From contig OZ038462.1 of NCBI GenBank assembly GCA_964036295.1, positions 23,214,863-23,278,862 on the forward strand: a DNA stretch of 64,000 nt, read 5' to 3'. The DNA is from Plumapathes pennacea. Taxonomy: Eukaryota; Cnidaria; Anthozoa; Antipatharia; Myriopathidae. The notes under the pieces were generated by a model. It searched no databases, was not told the origin of the DNA, and saw only the letters and a list, made by a program, of their open reading frames with translations. The translations under genes and the position numbers were made by a program. This document shows, in pieces, positions 9,882 to 22,817 of the stretch; the stretch's first letter is position 1; every line of letters starts with the position of its first letter.

Positions 9882-11763
9882 CAACACGATCTCGAGGCGA
9901 GAATAATGATTATCATAAATTCTTATTTGATCTGGAAATAATGATTATGATTGTTCCCAGGGCAGGTCATGCGATGCTTGTCCCCAGGGCCATCTGCTTC
10001 ATCAAAATGGCCGCCTCTCGTGGCATGCAAGCGTTCTCGAGATTTATCAACCGACGCTGTTGCTGAATGCTACAACCTTATCGAGAGTAGAAAAGAGGTC
10101 CAGGAAAGAATCTCATAACAGATGCGACGATGATGCTAGCGCAACTCCTTCGGGTAAGGCGGCCAAACGACTTCCAAAATGCTCGTTTGTAGCAGTAGGC
10201 CACTGCGTCATGTAGGCTGGATATCTCTTGAGAACGCTTTCCTTTCACGTTCGATGTGCGACGAGAGGCGGCCATACATCTTGGTGATGCTGATACAAAC
10301 CTGGCGTGCATGGAATTGCAGGATATGGTTTGTGTAGTTTGAATATTGCTTCTTGTGTACGCTGAGCTGTGAGTATGTGGTATTTTACGGCTTGTTAAAA
10401 CATTATTTAGAAAATATTTAGCATTACAGTAAACACCCGCTTATAAGAACCTACATTTCATACAAGTCAGCCTAAATAAGTTCTTATATATCGGGTGTTT
10501 AGTGGGAATTAAATCAGGCTGTTTCGGTTCTTAAGTCGGTTCTCATTAAATCAGGGTTGAAACTGTTTGCTACTCTTCAGAATAGTACAAATCCTTTACT
10601 ATAATAATATAATTATATTGTAATACCATGTTTGCAGCAAACAATGAGGATTATATTTCACTTGAGCCATCATAGTAATATTAATGTGTAGGGTATAGTT
10701 TTCAGGATCCTCCAGCTGGCTCAAACAATTAGGTATACGATTTTGCATTTCCATGTCTTAAACAGGTTAACTTCCATGGTCAACTAACTTGAACTCCTAC
10801 TTCAGCTTGAACTCTTGCCCTGCGCAACAAGAATTGTAATTACATTGAATGATTTGTAAACAACATTTTCACATGACGCTGATCTTGCATTCATCACTTT
10901 GTCTGTAGTACAGCATTTGACTAGATGAATTTGTTACAAGGAGTTTGTACCTGATGTATATTACCGTGTAAATGCAGACGAATCTGTTGCCTAAGGAAAA
11001 GTACATGGAATATATCATTTTGCATTAGTGTCTTAAGTAGGGTGCAATTTTTGGTTCAGTCTTGAACAGGATCACAAATTAGACAGGGTAAAATACATAT
11101 ATATTTTTGTTTCTTACCCAATTTACCATTGAGTACCCTCTCCCCCAGGCAAATGGTATCTTTTCAACTCTTTAGGCTGGTTTACACATGACATAAGCAT
11201 AAGCACAAGCGCAAACATATAAGCATGAGCATAAACAACAGGAGAGCTACAGTGGGACATAAGCATAACTGGGTAAGAAAATATTTTATGTTAATATGTT
11301 GCACTGTAACTTTTTTGTCATTTATGCTTATGCTTACACTTATGCTTATGTTTTTGTTGTACATGTAAACTAGTCCTATGAGCTCACAAATAGCTACATG
11401 TTGCTGTTTACATCAGATGCTACTTTTATATTTTATTGAAGTATTACCCATATTTTTCTCTTTTCTGAAGATCTTTTGGATGAAGCTTTGGAGTCCTGTG
11501 TTGACATGAGTGGCAATGACAAATAAAACATTGTTCCTGGGATTCAAGAATGTCAGCATTGTCAAATAACTGGGACAACTGCCAAGAGGAATATTGTTTC
11601 CAAACATGATTAAAATGAAATGAGAAGAAAGAACTTATCTGAACTCTGTAAGAATTTTAGGCTTTTGTGCAAAATAGGACTGCACTTTATTTGTTTGTAC
11701 ATTGACTCAGTATGAAAGGAAAATCTAGACTTGCCTTGTATTTCAAGTGGGTGCTGTTATGCC
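9882..11763 (+). repeat. left arm of large inverted duplication
   Basis: From CAACACGATCTCGAGGCGAG to AAGTGGGTGCTGTTATGCC this arm matches the reverse complement of 15093-17103. The match covers blocks at 9882-10560, 10625-11060 and 11640-11763. It carries about 570 bp (about 11070-11635) absent from the right arm, including a small MITE. The 77-residue frame at 10078-10311 is mirrored in the right arm but looks fortuitous. Confidence 0.85.
11174..11376. mobile_element. MITE with AGGNCTRGTTTACA ends
   Basis: Ends are AGGCTGGTTTACACATGAC and the reverse complement of TGTAAACTAGTCCT. Just inside each end are opposed runs of CATAAGCATAAGC, so the 203 bp element can fold into a long hairpin. It is present only in the left arm of the inverted duplication, so it inserted after the duplication or was lost from the other arm. 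Confidence 0.6.
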
Positions 11764-14700
11764 TGACTCACAAAAAGGTCAAATTGAGGTTTAAGTTTTC
11801 ATAGTTTTCCACATTTGTTTATACAAGGCTGGCACCGAATTTAAATTAAAAGAACGGCATAACAGAATGATTACCTTATTCCATATGGTGTTAGGAGTAT
11901 TCTATCCTATCCTTAAATGCTAAGATTTTGTATTGGTTTTGACTTTGTTTTAAATACATTCATGTTTCTGATCCTGTGTTCCATTAATTGTGTTTGATTT
12001 GAGCCATTTCTGGATGACTTTCGAAAACCAAAATAAAGCAATTATGCATAAGAAACACTTTCAGCCAACCGAAAGCCAAGGAAATCGCGTTTAGTTTTAC
12101 TCTAAAGAAGAAATCAGTCAACAGTGGGCGGACAACTGCAAACCATCGCCACTTGCTTTCTTGCATGAAAATATCGCAATCGGGTTTTTCTATTTCCATT
12201 TAAAAGAAAGGGTTTAGTCATGCAGTGCCGAGGTACTGTAACAGATCTTTATCGCGGTAATGATAGCTTATGTAAAACTTGGACAAAGATGAAATTATGA
12301 CACACAGCTGGAAAGAGCATATTTACTCAATTCAGACTCGTAAACTAAAATGTCGCAAAGCACCACTAAAGTTTCAAGCTGCAGTTTCTAGTTTCTAGTT
12401 AGTTTTATTTGTCGGAAAAACGAAGAAAGCCCAAATGTTTCTAGCTGCGCGCAAAGTGCGGATCAAAAGTTTGTCAAAGATCGAAAAATGGATAACAGAT
12501 ATTAAGCGCATGTTACTAGAGAGTATAAGCTCCTTGGTGTGCGTGGATCGCACACCTCCGAGGCAAAAAAAATTACTACACAGTGCACTGCGCAGGGTGT
12601 AAATTTCCCAAATGAAACAAAATGCTATAAAATGAAACTAGTATCAAAGTGAGTTTAACAAATGAAAGAAACGATCTTATCGAAAAGGAGAAAGAATATA
12701 TAAAATGGGCGCCGCGGTTTTGATACGAAAACTTTACCTACCCCAAATCCGAAATTTTCGTGTAAATTATTGTGGGCGCGGCATGCGCTTACAAATGTAT
12801 CTAGAGGGTGATACATGTCGCACAGCTCGACCAAAAGTTTTTTTTATAGTTGTTTGCTGTGTATGCCACTATAATTTCAAAGGATGAGATATTAATTGGA
12901 CGACGGATATATTTGTTAAATTCGAGTGGAATGGTGGCTCACCTTTTTTTTTTTCATTTATAGATCGATCAAAAACAGGTTTTTCACCGCTTTGCCGAAG
13001 ATGCATGCGCTAATACAGCATTGGTGAAAGTCAAAGGACAAGCGACAGAGATATTTGTTAAATTCGAGTGTAATGATGCTGGAGTTGATCAAAATTTGCG
13101 TTTCTTGGAGTACGGCTAGGTCACAGCCACGACAATTTTTCCCCAGCCCCCACACCCTCACAAACCAAATATGACGGCATCATTAACCCTTGTTCAAGTC
13201 GTGCTAGGAAGAGTTTGGACAATTCTGAAACGATTTACGGTATGTACATTTCTCATACAATATACTTCAGGCAAATATAGCGTTTGTGACTACCTGATTA
13301 TGTAGTCGCATAAATTGTTGGTATTTCCTTTCAGTGGGGTAGGGTGAGGACTGACGGTGCAAACTTGTCGATTTTTGCTCGAAAAAGGGATGAAATGCCT
13401 TTTCTTCAGACGCTACAGTGTACAAAACACGGAAAGAACCGCATAGTGCGTAGAAAATGGATTTGAGCGTTGTATGCGAAATAGTCGTTTTTTTGCAATG
13501 AACCGGGTGAGACTCGTTGAGTTTAGACGCTACAGTGCAGGAAATATAGACAAATGCGCATAAAAATGAAAAAGAAGGCGATGAAGCAGCAGTTATAGAA
13601 AATAATCACGTTTCTTGCTTTGAACCAGATGAAACTTTCTGCTATTACATACTACACTGACCGAAACACGGGCAAAATCGCATAAAACGCTGAAATGATG
13701 AATTAGAATCTAAATTTGAAATGCTTATGGATGTGTAGGGGTTTCCTACTCTCCGTCCCTCTGGCACAGTTTACGGCCACCGGGTATGTGCTTTACTATA
13801 ATAAACAAATAATCAGTCAGAAAACTGCAGCTTTTGTAAATCTTATTGCTTTAAAGCTGTTGATATCACCAAAGAAATAAGGAATTATTTTGACTACTTC
13901 TTGCAAATAGTAGGTTGACCAGCCGGCGACATATACGTGGCTAGGGGATGTCGGTGTAATATTGTCAAGCAAGGCGTGACCTTTTTAAACGCAAAATTCT
14001 TCAAGAACAATCTTGCTCTAAAGACATCAAGAGCGATCACACCTTTGAGTTCCTCGTGAGCATTTATTAAGCATTAATTGTACTGGAGTTATCAGGTTCA
14101 AGATTTCCGAGGGCTTGACTTTTGAGTATGGGTACAGTTTATCAATTCATTGCCGGCAACCGATGCCGGATTACCGGCTTACGACTGATTGAAGGAAATT
14201 GGCCCAAAACAAGTAGCGCGCCACCTCCGAGCTTATGATGGTGAGAATCCAATAAAACTAAGTCACTAAAACCAAGGCTATAGCAAACAAATCTGACTTA
14301 TCCCCTCAAATATATATCAACCAAATGCCACTTGCGAGGTTGCAAAAAATATAACAAAACTGCGCAAGGTGTCAAGCAATGTGCTTTGGGATGTGGGGAT
14401 CTTCAATTCTTACTGACACAGTGAAGCATCTACCTTAACATCCACAGAACCTTCCAGCATATTTGCGGCTCCTGTTGCGGACAAAAAGCGGATTTGAAGG
14501 TTGCTACGCGCGTAATATTAGACAACATTCTCCAACCTTTGCACCATAAGGTACTCCCAAGAAGCTGACAGAGCTATTTTCCACGGGCATGAAACATTGA
14601 AACAGCCGCTGGAAACAGCAAGGTGGCAATGAAGCTACAGGCCTACCTGACTGATAACTATTGGAAAAAGCCAGGGTGATTGTGAACAAGTTGAACTAGT

Positions 14701-15092
14701 CGGCAAGTGGTCGGTAACGTGGTCAGTAACGTGGTCGGTATGTGGCTGGTAAGATTTAGTGGTCGGTAAGTGGTCGGTAGCGTTTTTCATTTCGGATAAC
14801 GTTTATTTGAAGCGCTAAATGAATCATTCACTTTTATTAACGTGGTGGCTCTTAAGAGAGCCGTGAGTGGCAGGCCATTAGTAGCCCGCGGCGATGTCTT
14901 GGATGATTGCAAGGAGCCAGTCGGCTTGGCTAAATTGTCGCTTCACCATTCAGAACATCTGTTCTTTTGGATTTTACAATTGGATCTTGGTTCTTTTGGA
15001 TCCTCCCACTTGTGACCTACAAAGAGATCCCACAACCTTTTTTTGGTAAATATACGCAGTGTTCAGGCAGTAAACTGTTTGCAAAAAGCATC
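11764..15092. other. spacer of the inverted duplication; no gene recognised
   Basis: About 3.3 kb between the arms. The only structured item is the short tandem repeat at 14700-14790. Short open frames (12705-12887, 12958-13161 and others) have no recognisable features. Confidence 0.4.
14700..14790 (+). repeat. short tandem repeat GTGGTCGGTAA(CG)
   Basis: Six to seven degenerate copies of about 11-16 bp based on GTGGTCGGTAACGTGGTCAG, in the spacer of the inverted duplication. Confidence 0.7.
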
Positions 15093-17103
15093 GGCATGAC
15101 AGCACCCACTTGGAATACAAGGCAAATCTAGTTTTTTTCTCCCACACTGAGTCAGTGTACAAACAAATAAAGTAGTCCTATTTTGCACCAAAGCCTGAAA
15201 TTCTTACAGGGTTCAGATAAGTTCGTCATTCTCATTTATACACCAAGTAGCCATAAGTATTAGCCATCAGTCCAAATTTCCTGATTTTGCAAGGCAACCA
15301 AAAATTGCACCATATTCAAGACACTATTGCAAAATGCTTTATTCCACGTAATTTTCCTTAGGCAACATAGCCGTCTGCATTTACGCGGCAATACACATCA
15401 GGTACAAAACTCCTTGTAACAAATACGTCTTGTCAAATGCTATCATATAGACAAAGTGATGGCAAGATAAACATTATGTGAAAAGGTTGATTACAAATCA
15501 TTTAATGTAATCGCAATTCTTGTTGCGCAGAGCAAGAGTTCAAGCCAAAGCAGGAGTTTAAGTTAGTTGAGTGTGGGAGTTAAGTTCCCTGTTTAAGACA
15601 CGAAAATGTAAAATCATATACCATGTTTAAGCCAGCTGGAGGACCCTGAAAACTATACCCTATCCAGCAGAACGTCCCTATAGGAAATATAGGGAATAAC
15701 TCTACCCCCCACCCCCCCCCAGCCAGTTGCCAAGTTTTACTGACAAGCCCTGTCAATAAATAAAGATAAACTAAATAATTTAGTTTATTTTTATTTAGTT
15801 ATCTTTATTTAGCAAATACAATAATCATTCTATTTAATATATGTATGTGAGACTATTTTGTTGACACATGTCATTCTACATGCCAAGGTTTCCTTTCTCT
15901 GTTGCTTGCAGCATATTGGGTTGGCTTTTGCGATCAATATCAAGGTCTTCTCAACCTGTGTAGTAAATCTACAGCAACAAATGATACTACTGTAGCTCTA
16001 CATGTACCAGTGTTGGCACTAGATGCTTCATGGACACATTAATATCACTATGATGGCTCAAGTGAAATATAATCCTCATTGTTTGCTGCAAGCATGGTAT
16101 TATAATATAATCATATTATTATAGTTGTAGCATAGCCCAGAAATTAATATAAACACATTATAGCATTAATCTGTTCAGTAAAATGATATGCACCAACTGA
16201 TTGTGAAATAAGTCTGTAATGGTACCAAATAGAGTCAATATATGAGTTGAGATGTTGCAATAAAGTCAGTTGTAAGAGTAATCTCTGCGTGTTGAGATCG
16301 TTCTCGCACTACGAACCAAAGTTCTACGCTAGCTCAACCCCTTCACCAACAACGAACCAGGTAAATGCTACATAGTAATGGATTTGTACTATTCTGAAGA
16401 GTAGCAAACAGTTTCAACCCTGATTTAATAAGAACCTACTTAAGAACCAAAACAGCCTGATTTAATTCCCACTAAACACCCGATATATAAGAACCTATTT
16501 AGGCTGACTTGTATGAATGTAGGTTCTTATAAGCGGTGTTTACTGTAATGCTAAATATTTTCTAAATAATGTTTTAACAAGCCGTATATACCACACACTC
16601 ACAGCTCAGCGTACACAAGAAGCAATATTCAAACTACACAAACCATATCCTGCAATTCCATGCACGCCAGGTTTGTATCAGCATCACCAAGATGTATGGC
16701 CGCCTCTCGTCGCACATCGAACGTGAAAGGAAAGCGTTCTCAAGAGATATCCAGCCTACATGACGCAGTGGCCTACTGCTACAAACGAGAATTTGGAAGT
16801 CGTTTGGCCGCCTTACCCGAAGGAGTTGCGCTAGCATCATCGTCGCATCTGTTATGAGATTCTTTCCTGGACCTCTTTTCTACTCTCGATAAGGTTGTAG
16901 CATTCAGCAACAGCGTCGGTTGATAAATCTCGAGAACGCTTGCATGCCACGAGAGGCGGCCATTTTGATGAAGCAGATGGCCCTGGGGACAAGCATCGCA
17001 TGACCTGCCCGGTACCGACCTGCCCTGGGAACAATCATAATCATTATTTCCAGATCAAATAAGAATTTATGATAATCATTATTCTCGCCTCGAGATCGTG
17101 TTG
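15093..17103 (-). repeat. right arm of large inverted duplication
   Basis: Reverse complement of the left arm (9882-11763). It has two blocks the left arm lacks, at about 15667-16040 (with a C-rich run near 15705) and about 16127-16378. The outer end is at CGAGATCGTGTTG (17091-17103), after which the similarity stops sharply. Confidence 0.85.
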
Positions 17104-17369
17104 CTGATACAGCATGAGCTTCGACTTTGGACGCATCTTTACGTTGCACCAATCGAAAACAAACCTCAGGTCCCTGAGAGGTGCAGTGGAGGTATCCCTT
17201 TTCCAACCCTCATCGCACACACAAACCGAACCCACACGCCGGCCGTGGTGACAATTGAGCGGTATTTGTAGTTAAAACAAAGGGGGGAATTTAGGGCTTA
17301 GGGCGTTGCTTATAGCAACCAGGTCTAGAAGCAATTGATTGAATGAAGCAGCTTTCTCCCGGGAGCTTC

Positions 17370-18225
17370 CTATACCGGATTGATTTCCTTTATATCCTCC
17401 AGGGAAGCCATCTGCTGCGCTATGATGCTTTTACCAGCTCTTTCTTTAAGCAACTTTTCCTGCTTTTTTGAGAGTTTCCCTCCTAGTAAACTCTTGCACT
17501 TATTAGCGTCTTTATCAAAGGCCTACGTTGGTACAAACAGAACAACTGCATTAGAAAACAAGGTGCCACGTTATGTAAATAGCCAAATGGTTAGTCTTCT
17601 ACCAGTTGGGATTTTTAACAGATTTACGTTGAGTTTAAAACACGGCCCCACCAGCTCTGCTGATTTACCTACCGTGTATAAATAAAGACACTTTGGCTTT
17701 AAAACGTGGGTAGGGATAGTGAATTAGAGTCACTCCCTTGCTGCACTTGCGAGACCTTGCCCGCGAGTCAACGGATGAGAGACACCTGGGAACGCTGGTA
17801 ATGGAGCCCAAATAAGGCAGTGAATATGCTGTGAATATGCCATTCAAAGACAAGTTCTGCGATTTTGATCGGTTAACTCGCGCGAAAAAACATTCTATAG
17901 AAAGTGGAAATATAGAGAGTTTCGTCCGGCGTATATCCAAAACTCGTGTTGATAGTTTGCCAAAAACAGTCGGCATACATTTGAAAAACAAGAAACTGTA
18001 ATGTTTGCTGTTTTAATGCGACTGAAGATTCTTGAGAAGAAAAAAAACAGGTATATTTTGAAGAAAGTGGCAAATATTACTTACTATTTCAGGGAGTTCT
18101 CCATTCTTCATCTTCGTGTAACAATCAAGCCCTGGCTCGCATTTCTTTTTGTAACTGTTAAAGAAGCTTCTTTTCCCATTGTATTCTTCAACACAGTCGA
18201 AAGGTTTGCAGTCTTTGCGAGGATC
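17370..18225 (-). CDS. unrecognised gene, probable 3' exons (one cysteine-rich)
   Basis: Three putative minus-strand exons. 18085-18225 (acceptor TTTTTTCTCAG, donor ATA|GTAAGT) encodes DPRKDCKPFDCVEEYNGKRS followed by FFNSYKKKCEPGLDCYTKMK, four cysteines in a charged context. 17673-17856 (acceptor AAATCGCAG, donor CACG|GTAGGT) is open in the continuing phase but is less convincing. 17370-17522 (acceptor ACGTAG) encodes KCKSLLGGKLSKKQEKLLKE and ends INPV-stop. The last two exons do not join in phase as drawn, so an exon is missing or a border is wrong. The family is not recognised; the cysteine spacing suggests an extracellular protein. Exons at 33624-35254 on the same strand may belong to the same gene, with the repeat array in an intron. 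Confidence 0.45.
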
Positions 18226-18860
18226 CTGAGAAAAAACAATTCAAATCCTTTCTTTAACTGCCAAATAAAAATTGGACTTCGGACAACTCGTCAGAACCTC
18301 TGTTCATAGTGAATTTAAAGCCAAACTGATGAATATTGGCAGAGAAATTTAGGTACGAGGTGGTAAAATGATTTGTCAAAAGCGGCCATTTAGGAGAAGA
18401 AAGCTATAGGCTTTTCATTTTTCGGAAATTGCTCATTATGTTTTGACCTAATGTCAGACTCGCATGAAACATTCAAGCCGGCTCTTTAATGCTATGACAA
18501 AAATGTCTGTGTGGAATCTTCGGCAGTTTAGACAAGCGGCCGCGAGAAATAAGAGCAGATCATCTACCAAAACTTAACGCTCTCTAAATGGAAGAGGTTC
18601 AAACCAATTGCGTTGTTTTCTCGCTAAATCTCCATAAATCCTTAGTTTCTAATCAAATCCACAATTCATCGCACAGATCTATGCTTTTCAATTGTTCTTA
18701 GTGAATTTCAGGCCAAACCGATTAATATTAGCAGGGAAATTCTTGCTACGCTGTGGTAAAAAGAATCGTCAACATCGGCCAATAAAATAAAAAAAGAAGT
18801 ATAAACAAAACAAAACAAAGAAGCACAAAAACAAACACAAAAACAAAACGCTGTGCAGCC

Positions 18861-18915
<55 letters not shown>

Positions 18916-20554
18916 CGGGAAATACTCCTTTTGGGCCCAAAATTAGACTCGCATGAAACCTTTATATAGCAATAAACACAAGTTCAGCCCGTCAACCCAA
19001 AAAACCAGAAGCGCATGCGCTGCCATCACAGCTTGCAAGGCTATTGCAGACGCGACATTAAATATAAACTCTGAGTGCAAAAGTCGGACATTAAATTATT
19101 CTGGGATGTGAAGGGAGCTAAAGCAAGGTTATTATGAGCGGCCGTTGCAATTATTCGTAATCTAGAAGGAGTAACGATACAAAGTTACATCCCATATGGA
19201 TGAAGCGCCTGGTGTCTCGGAGGCTATATAGCTGGTTGGATACATGTTACTAACAAGTTAGGCTGACACCACTATCGCACTCTTCTGGGCAAGGGATAAT
19301 TCACCACGGCTTGGGGGCCGGATTATCTCTCCCCGTTCGGTCTGGAAGTTTCGCGGGTGTTGGCGAGTTGCTCCTCGATCTGGCTTGTGGTCGGGCAGCT
19401 CTCCCCCGACCCACCGGCGCGTTGTCACCGGGCCGGGTTCAATACCCGGAGGTTTTTTAATTTTTTGCTTTTGTATGTTTGTTTTTGTTTTTGTTCTTTT
19501 TTGTTTAAAGTTTCATTGTTTCTTTTGCGACAGAAATGATAAGTTTATAATCCAATCCATAACTCTTTGCACAAACCTATGCTTGTCAACTGTTCATAGT
19601 GAATTTAAAGCCAAACTGATGAATATTGGCAGAGAAATTTAGGTACGAGGTGGTAAAATGATTTGTCAAAAGCGGCCATTTAGGAGAAGAAAGCTATAGG
19701 CTTTTCAGTTTTCGGAAATTGCTCATTGTGTTTTGACCTAATGTCAGACTCGCATGAAACATTCAAGCCGGCTCTTTAATGCTATGACAAAAATGTCTGT
19801 GTGCAATCTTCGGCAGTTTAGACAAGCGGACGCGAGAAATAAGAGCAGATCATCTACCAAAACTTAACGCTCTCTAAATGGAAGAGGTTCAAGCTAATTG
19901 CGTTGTTTTCTCGCTAAATCTCCATAAATCCCTAGTTTCTAATCAAATCCACAATTCATCGCACAGATCTATGCTTTTCAATTGTTCTTAGTGAATTTCA
20001 GGCCAAACCGATTAATATTAGCAGGGAAATTCTTGCTACACTGTGGTAAAAAGGATCGTCAACATCGGCCATTAAAATAAAAAAAGGAGAAAAAACAAAA
20101 CAAAACAAAACAAACAAGCACAAAAACAAAAACAAAAACAAAACGCTGTGCAGCCTGTGCATATATATATATATATATATATTCTTTTTTTTATTTTCTT
20201 TTTTTTTTTCGGAAAATACTCATTTTGGGCCCAAAATTAGACTCGCATGAAACTTTTATATAGCAGTAAACACAAGTTCAGCCCGTCAACCCAAAAAACC
20301 AGAAGCGCATGCGCTGCCATCACAGCTTGCAAGGCTATAGCAGACGCAGCATTAAATATAAACTCTGAGTGCAAAAGTCGGACATTAAATGATTCTGGGA
20401 TGTGAAGGGAGCTAAAACAAGGTTATTATGAGCGGCCGTTGCAATTATTCGTAATCTAGAAGGAGTAACGATACAAAGTTACATCCCATATGGATGGAGC
20501 GCCTGGTGTCTCGGAGGCTATATAGCTGGTTGGATACATGTTACTAACAAGTTA

Positions 20555-20760
20555 GGCTGACACCACTATCGCACTCTTCTGAGCAAGGGATAATTCACCA
20601 CGGCTTGGGGGCCGGATTATCTCTCCCCGTTCGGTCTGGAAGTTTCGCGGGTGTTGGCGAGTTGCTCCTCGATCTGGCTTGGGGGCCGGGCAGCTCTCCC
20701 CCGACCCACCGGCGCGTTGTCACCGGGCCGGGTTCAATACCCGGTTGATATTTAATTTTT
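20555..20760 (+). mobile_element. SINE-like tRNA-derived head (example; one per array unit)
   Basis: TGGCTTGGGGG (20675-20685) fits the RNA polymerase III A box and GGTTCAATACC (20731-20741) fits the B box, 56 bp apart, followed by TTTT runs. The same head is at 19261, 21849, 23163, 24459, 25746, 27221 and 32333. It has no intact tRNA cloverleaf that I can draw, so it is not a tRNA gene. Part of the head (GGCTTGGGGGCCGG) is duplicated inside each unit. Confidence 0.5.
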
Positions 20761-21368
20761 TGCTTTTGTTTATTTATTTATTTTTTTTGTTTAAAGCTTC
20801 ATTGTTTATTTTGCGACAGGAATGATAAGTTTATAATCCAATCCATAACTCTTTGCACAAACCTATGCTTGTCAACTGTTCATAGTGAATTTAAAGACAA
20901 ACTGATAAATATTGGCAGAGAAATTTAGGTACGAGGTGGTAAAATGATTTGTCAAAAGCGACTGTTTAGGAGAAGAAAGCTATAGGCTTTTCATTTTTCG
21001 GAAATTGCTCATTATGTTTTGACCTAATGTCAGACTCGCATGAAACATTCAAGCCGGCTCTCTAATGCTATGACAAAAATGTCTGTGTGGAATCTTCGGC
21101 AGTTTAGACAAGCGGCCGCGAGAAATAAGAGCAGATCATCTACCAAAACTTAACGCTTTCTAAATGGAAAAGGTTCAAACCAATTGCGTTGTTTTCTCGC
21201 TAAATTTCCATAAATCCTTAATTTCTAATCAAATCCACAATTCATCGCACATATCTATGCTTTTCAATTGTTCTTAGTGAATTTCAGGCCAAAACGATAA
21301 ATATTAGCAGGGAAATTCTTGCTACGCTGTGGTAAAAAGAATCGTAAAAATTGGCCATTAAAATAGAA

Positions 21369-21399
<31 letters not shown>

Positions 21400-21459
21400 C
21401 AAGCAAACAAGCACAAAAACAAAAACAAAAACAAAACGCTGTGCAGCCTGTGCATATAT

Positions 21460-21490
<31 letters not shown>

Positions 21491-22743
21491 ATTTTTTTTT
21501 TTTCGGAAAATACTCCTTTTGGGCCGAAAATTAGACTCGCATAAAACCTTTATATAGTAGTAAACACAAGTTCAGCCCGTCAACCCAAAAAACCAGAAGC
21601 GCATGCGCTGCCATCACAGCTTGCAAGCGTATTGCAGACGCGGCATTAAATATAAACTCTCAGTGTAAAAGTCGGACATTAAATGATTCTGGGATATGAA
21701 GGGAGCTAAATCAAGGTTATTATGAGCGGCCGTTGCAATTATTCGTAATCTAGAAGGAGTAACGATACAAAGTTACATCCCATATGGATGAAGCGCCTGG
21801 TGTCTCGGAGGCTATATAGCTGGTTGGATACATGTTACTAACAAGTTAGGCTGACACCACTATCGCACTCTTCTGGGCAAGGGATAATTCATCACGGCTT
21901 AGGGGCCGGATTATTTCTCCCCGTTTTGTCTGGAAGTTTCGCGGGTGTTGGCGAGTTGCTCCTCGATCTGGCTTGGGGGCCGGGCAGCTCTCCCCCGACC
22001 CATCGGTGCGTTGTCACCGGGCCGAGTTTAATACCCGGCGGTTTTTTCTATTTTTTGCTTTTGTTTGTTTGTTTTTGTTTTTGTTTTTTTTGTTTAAAGT
22101 TTCATTGTTTCTTTTGCGACAGAAATGATAAGTTTATAATCCAATCCATAACTCTTTGCACAAACCTATGCTTGTCAACTGTTCATAGTGAATTTAAAGC
22201 CAAACTGATGAATATTGGCAGAGAAATTTAGGTACGAGGTGGTAAAATGATTTGTCAAAAGCGGCCATTTAGGAGAAGAAAGCTATAGGCTTTTCAGTTT
22301 TCGGATATTGCTCATTATGTTTTGACCTAATGTCAGACTCGCATGAAACATTCAAGCCGGCTCTCTAATGCTATGAGAAAATGTCTGTGTGCAATCTTCG
22401 GCAGTTTAGACAAGCGACCACGAGAAATAAGAGCAGATCATCTACCAAAACTTAACGCTTTCTAAATGGAAGAGGTTCAAACCAATTGCGTTGTTTTCTC
22501 GCTAAATCTCCATAAATCCTTAGTTTCCAATCAAATCCACAATTCATCGCACAGATCTATGCTTTTCAATTGTTCTTAGTGAATTTCAGGCCAAACCGAT
22601 TAATATTAGCAGGGAAATTCTTGCTACGCTGTGGTAAAAAGAGTCGTCAACATCGGCCATTAAAATAAAGTAAGAAACAAAACAAAACAAAACAAAACAA
22701 ACAAACACAAAAACAAAAACTAAAGCAAAACGCTGTGCAGCCT

Positions 22744-22817
<74 letters not shown>

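Noticed and set aside
10078..10311. 77-residue frame mirrored at 16660-16857
   Set aside because: Its duplication is explained by the inverted repeat; no family features, and the two copies diverge in frame.
19357..19642. Frames reading PGSSPPTHRRVVTGPGSIPG-type peptides in each array unit
   Set aside because: They are translations of the SINE-like head and its T-rich tail.
20675..20741. tRNA gene
   Set aside because: A and B box matches are present but I could not form acceptor and anticodon stems, and the block is repeated with the array; called SINE-like instead.
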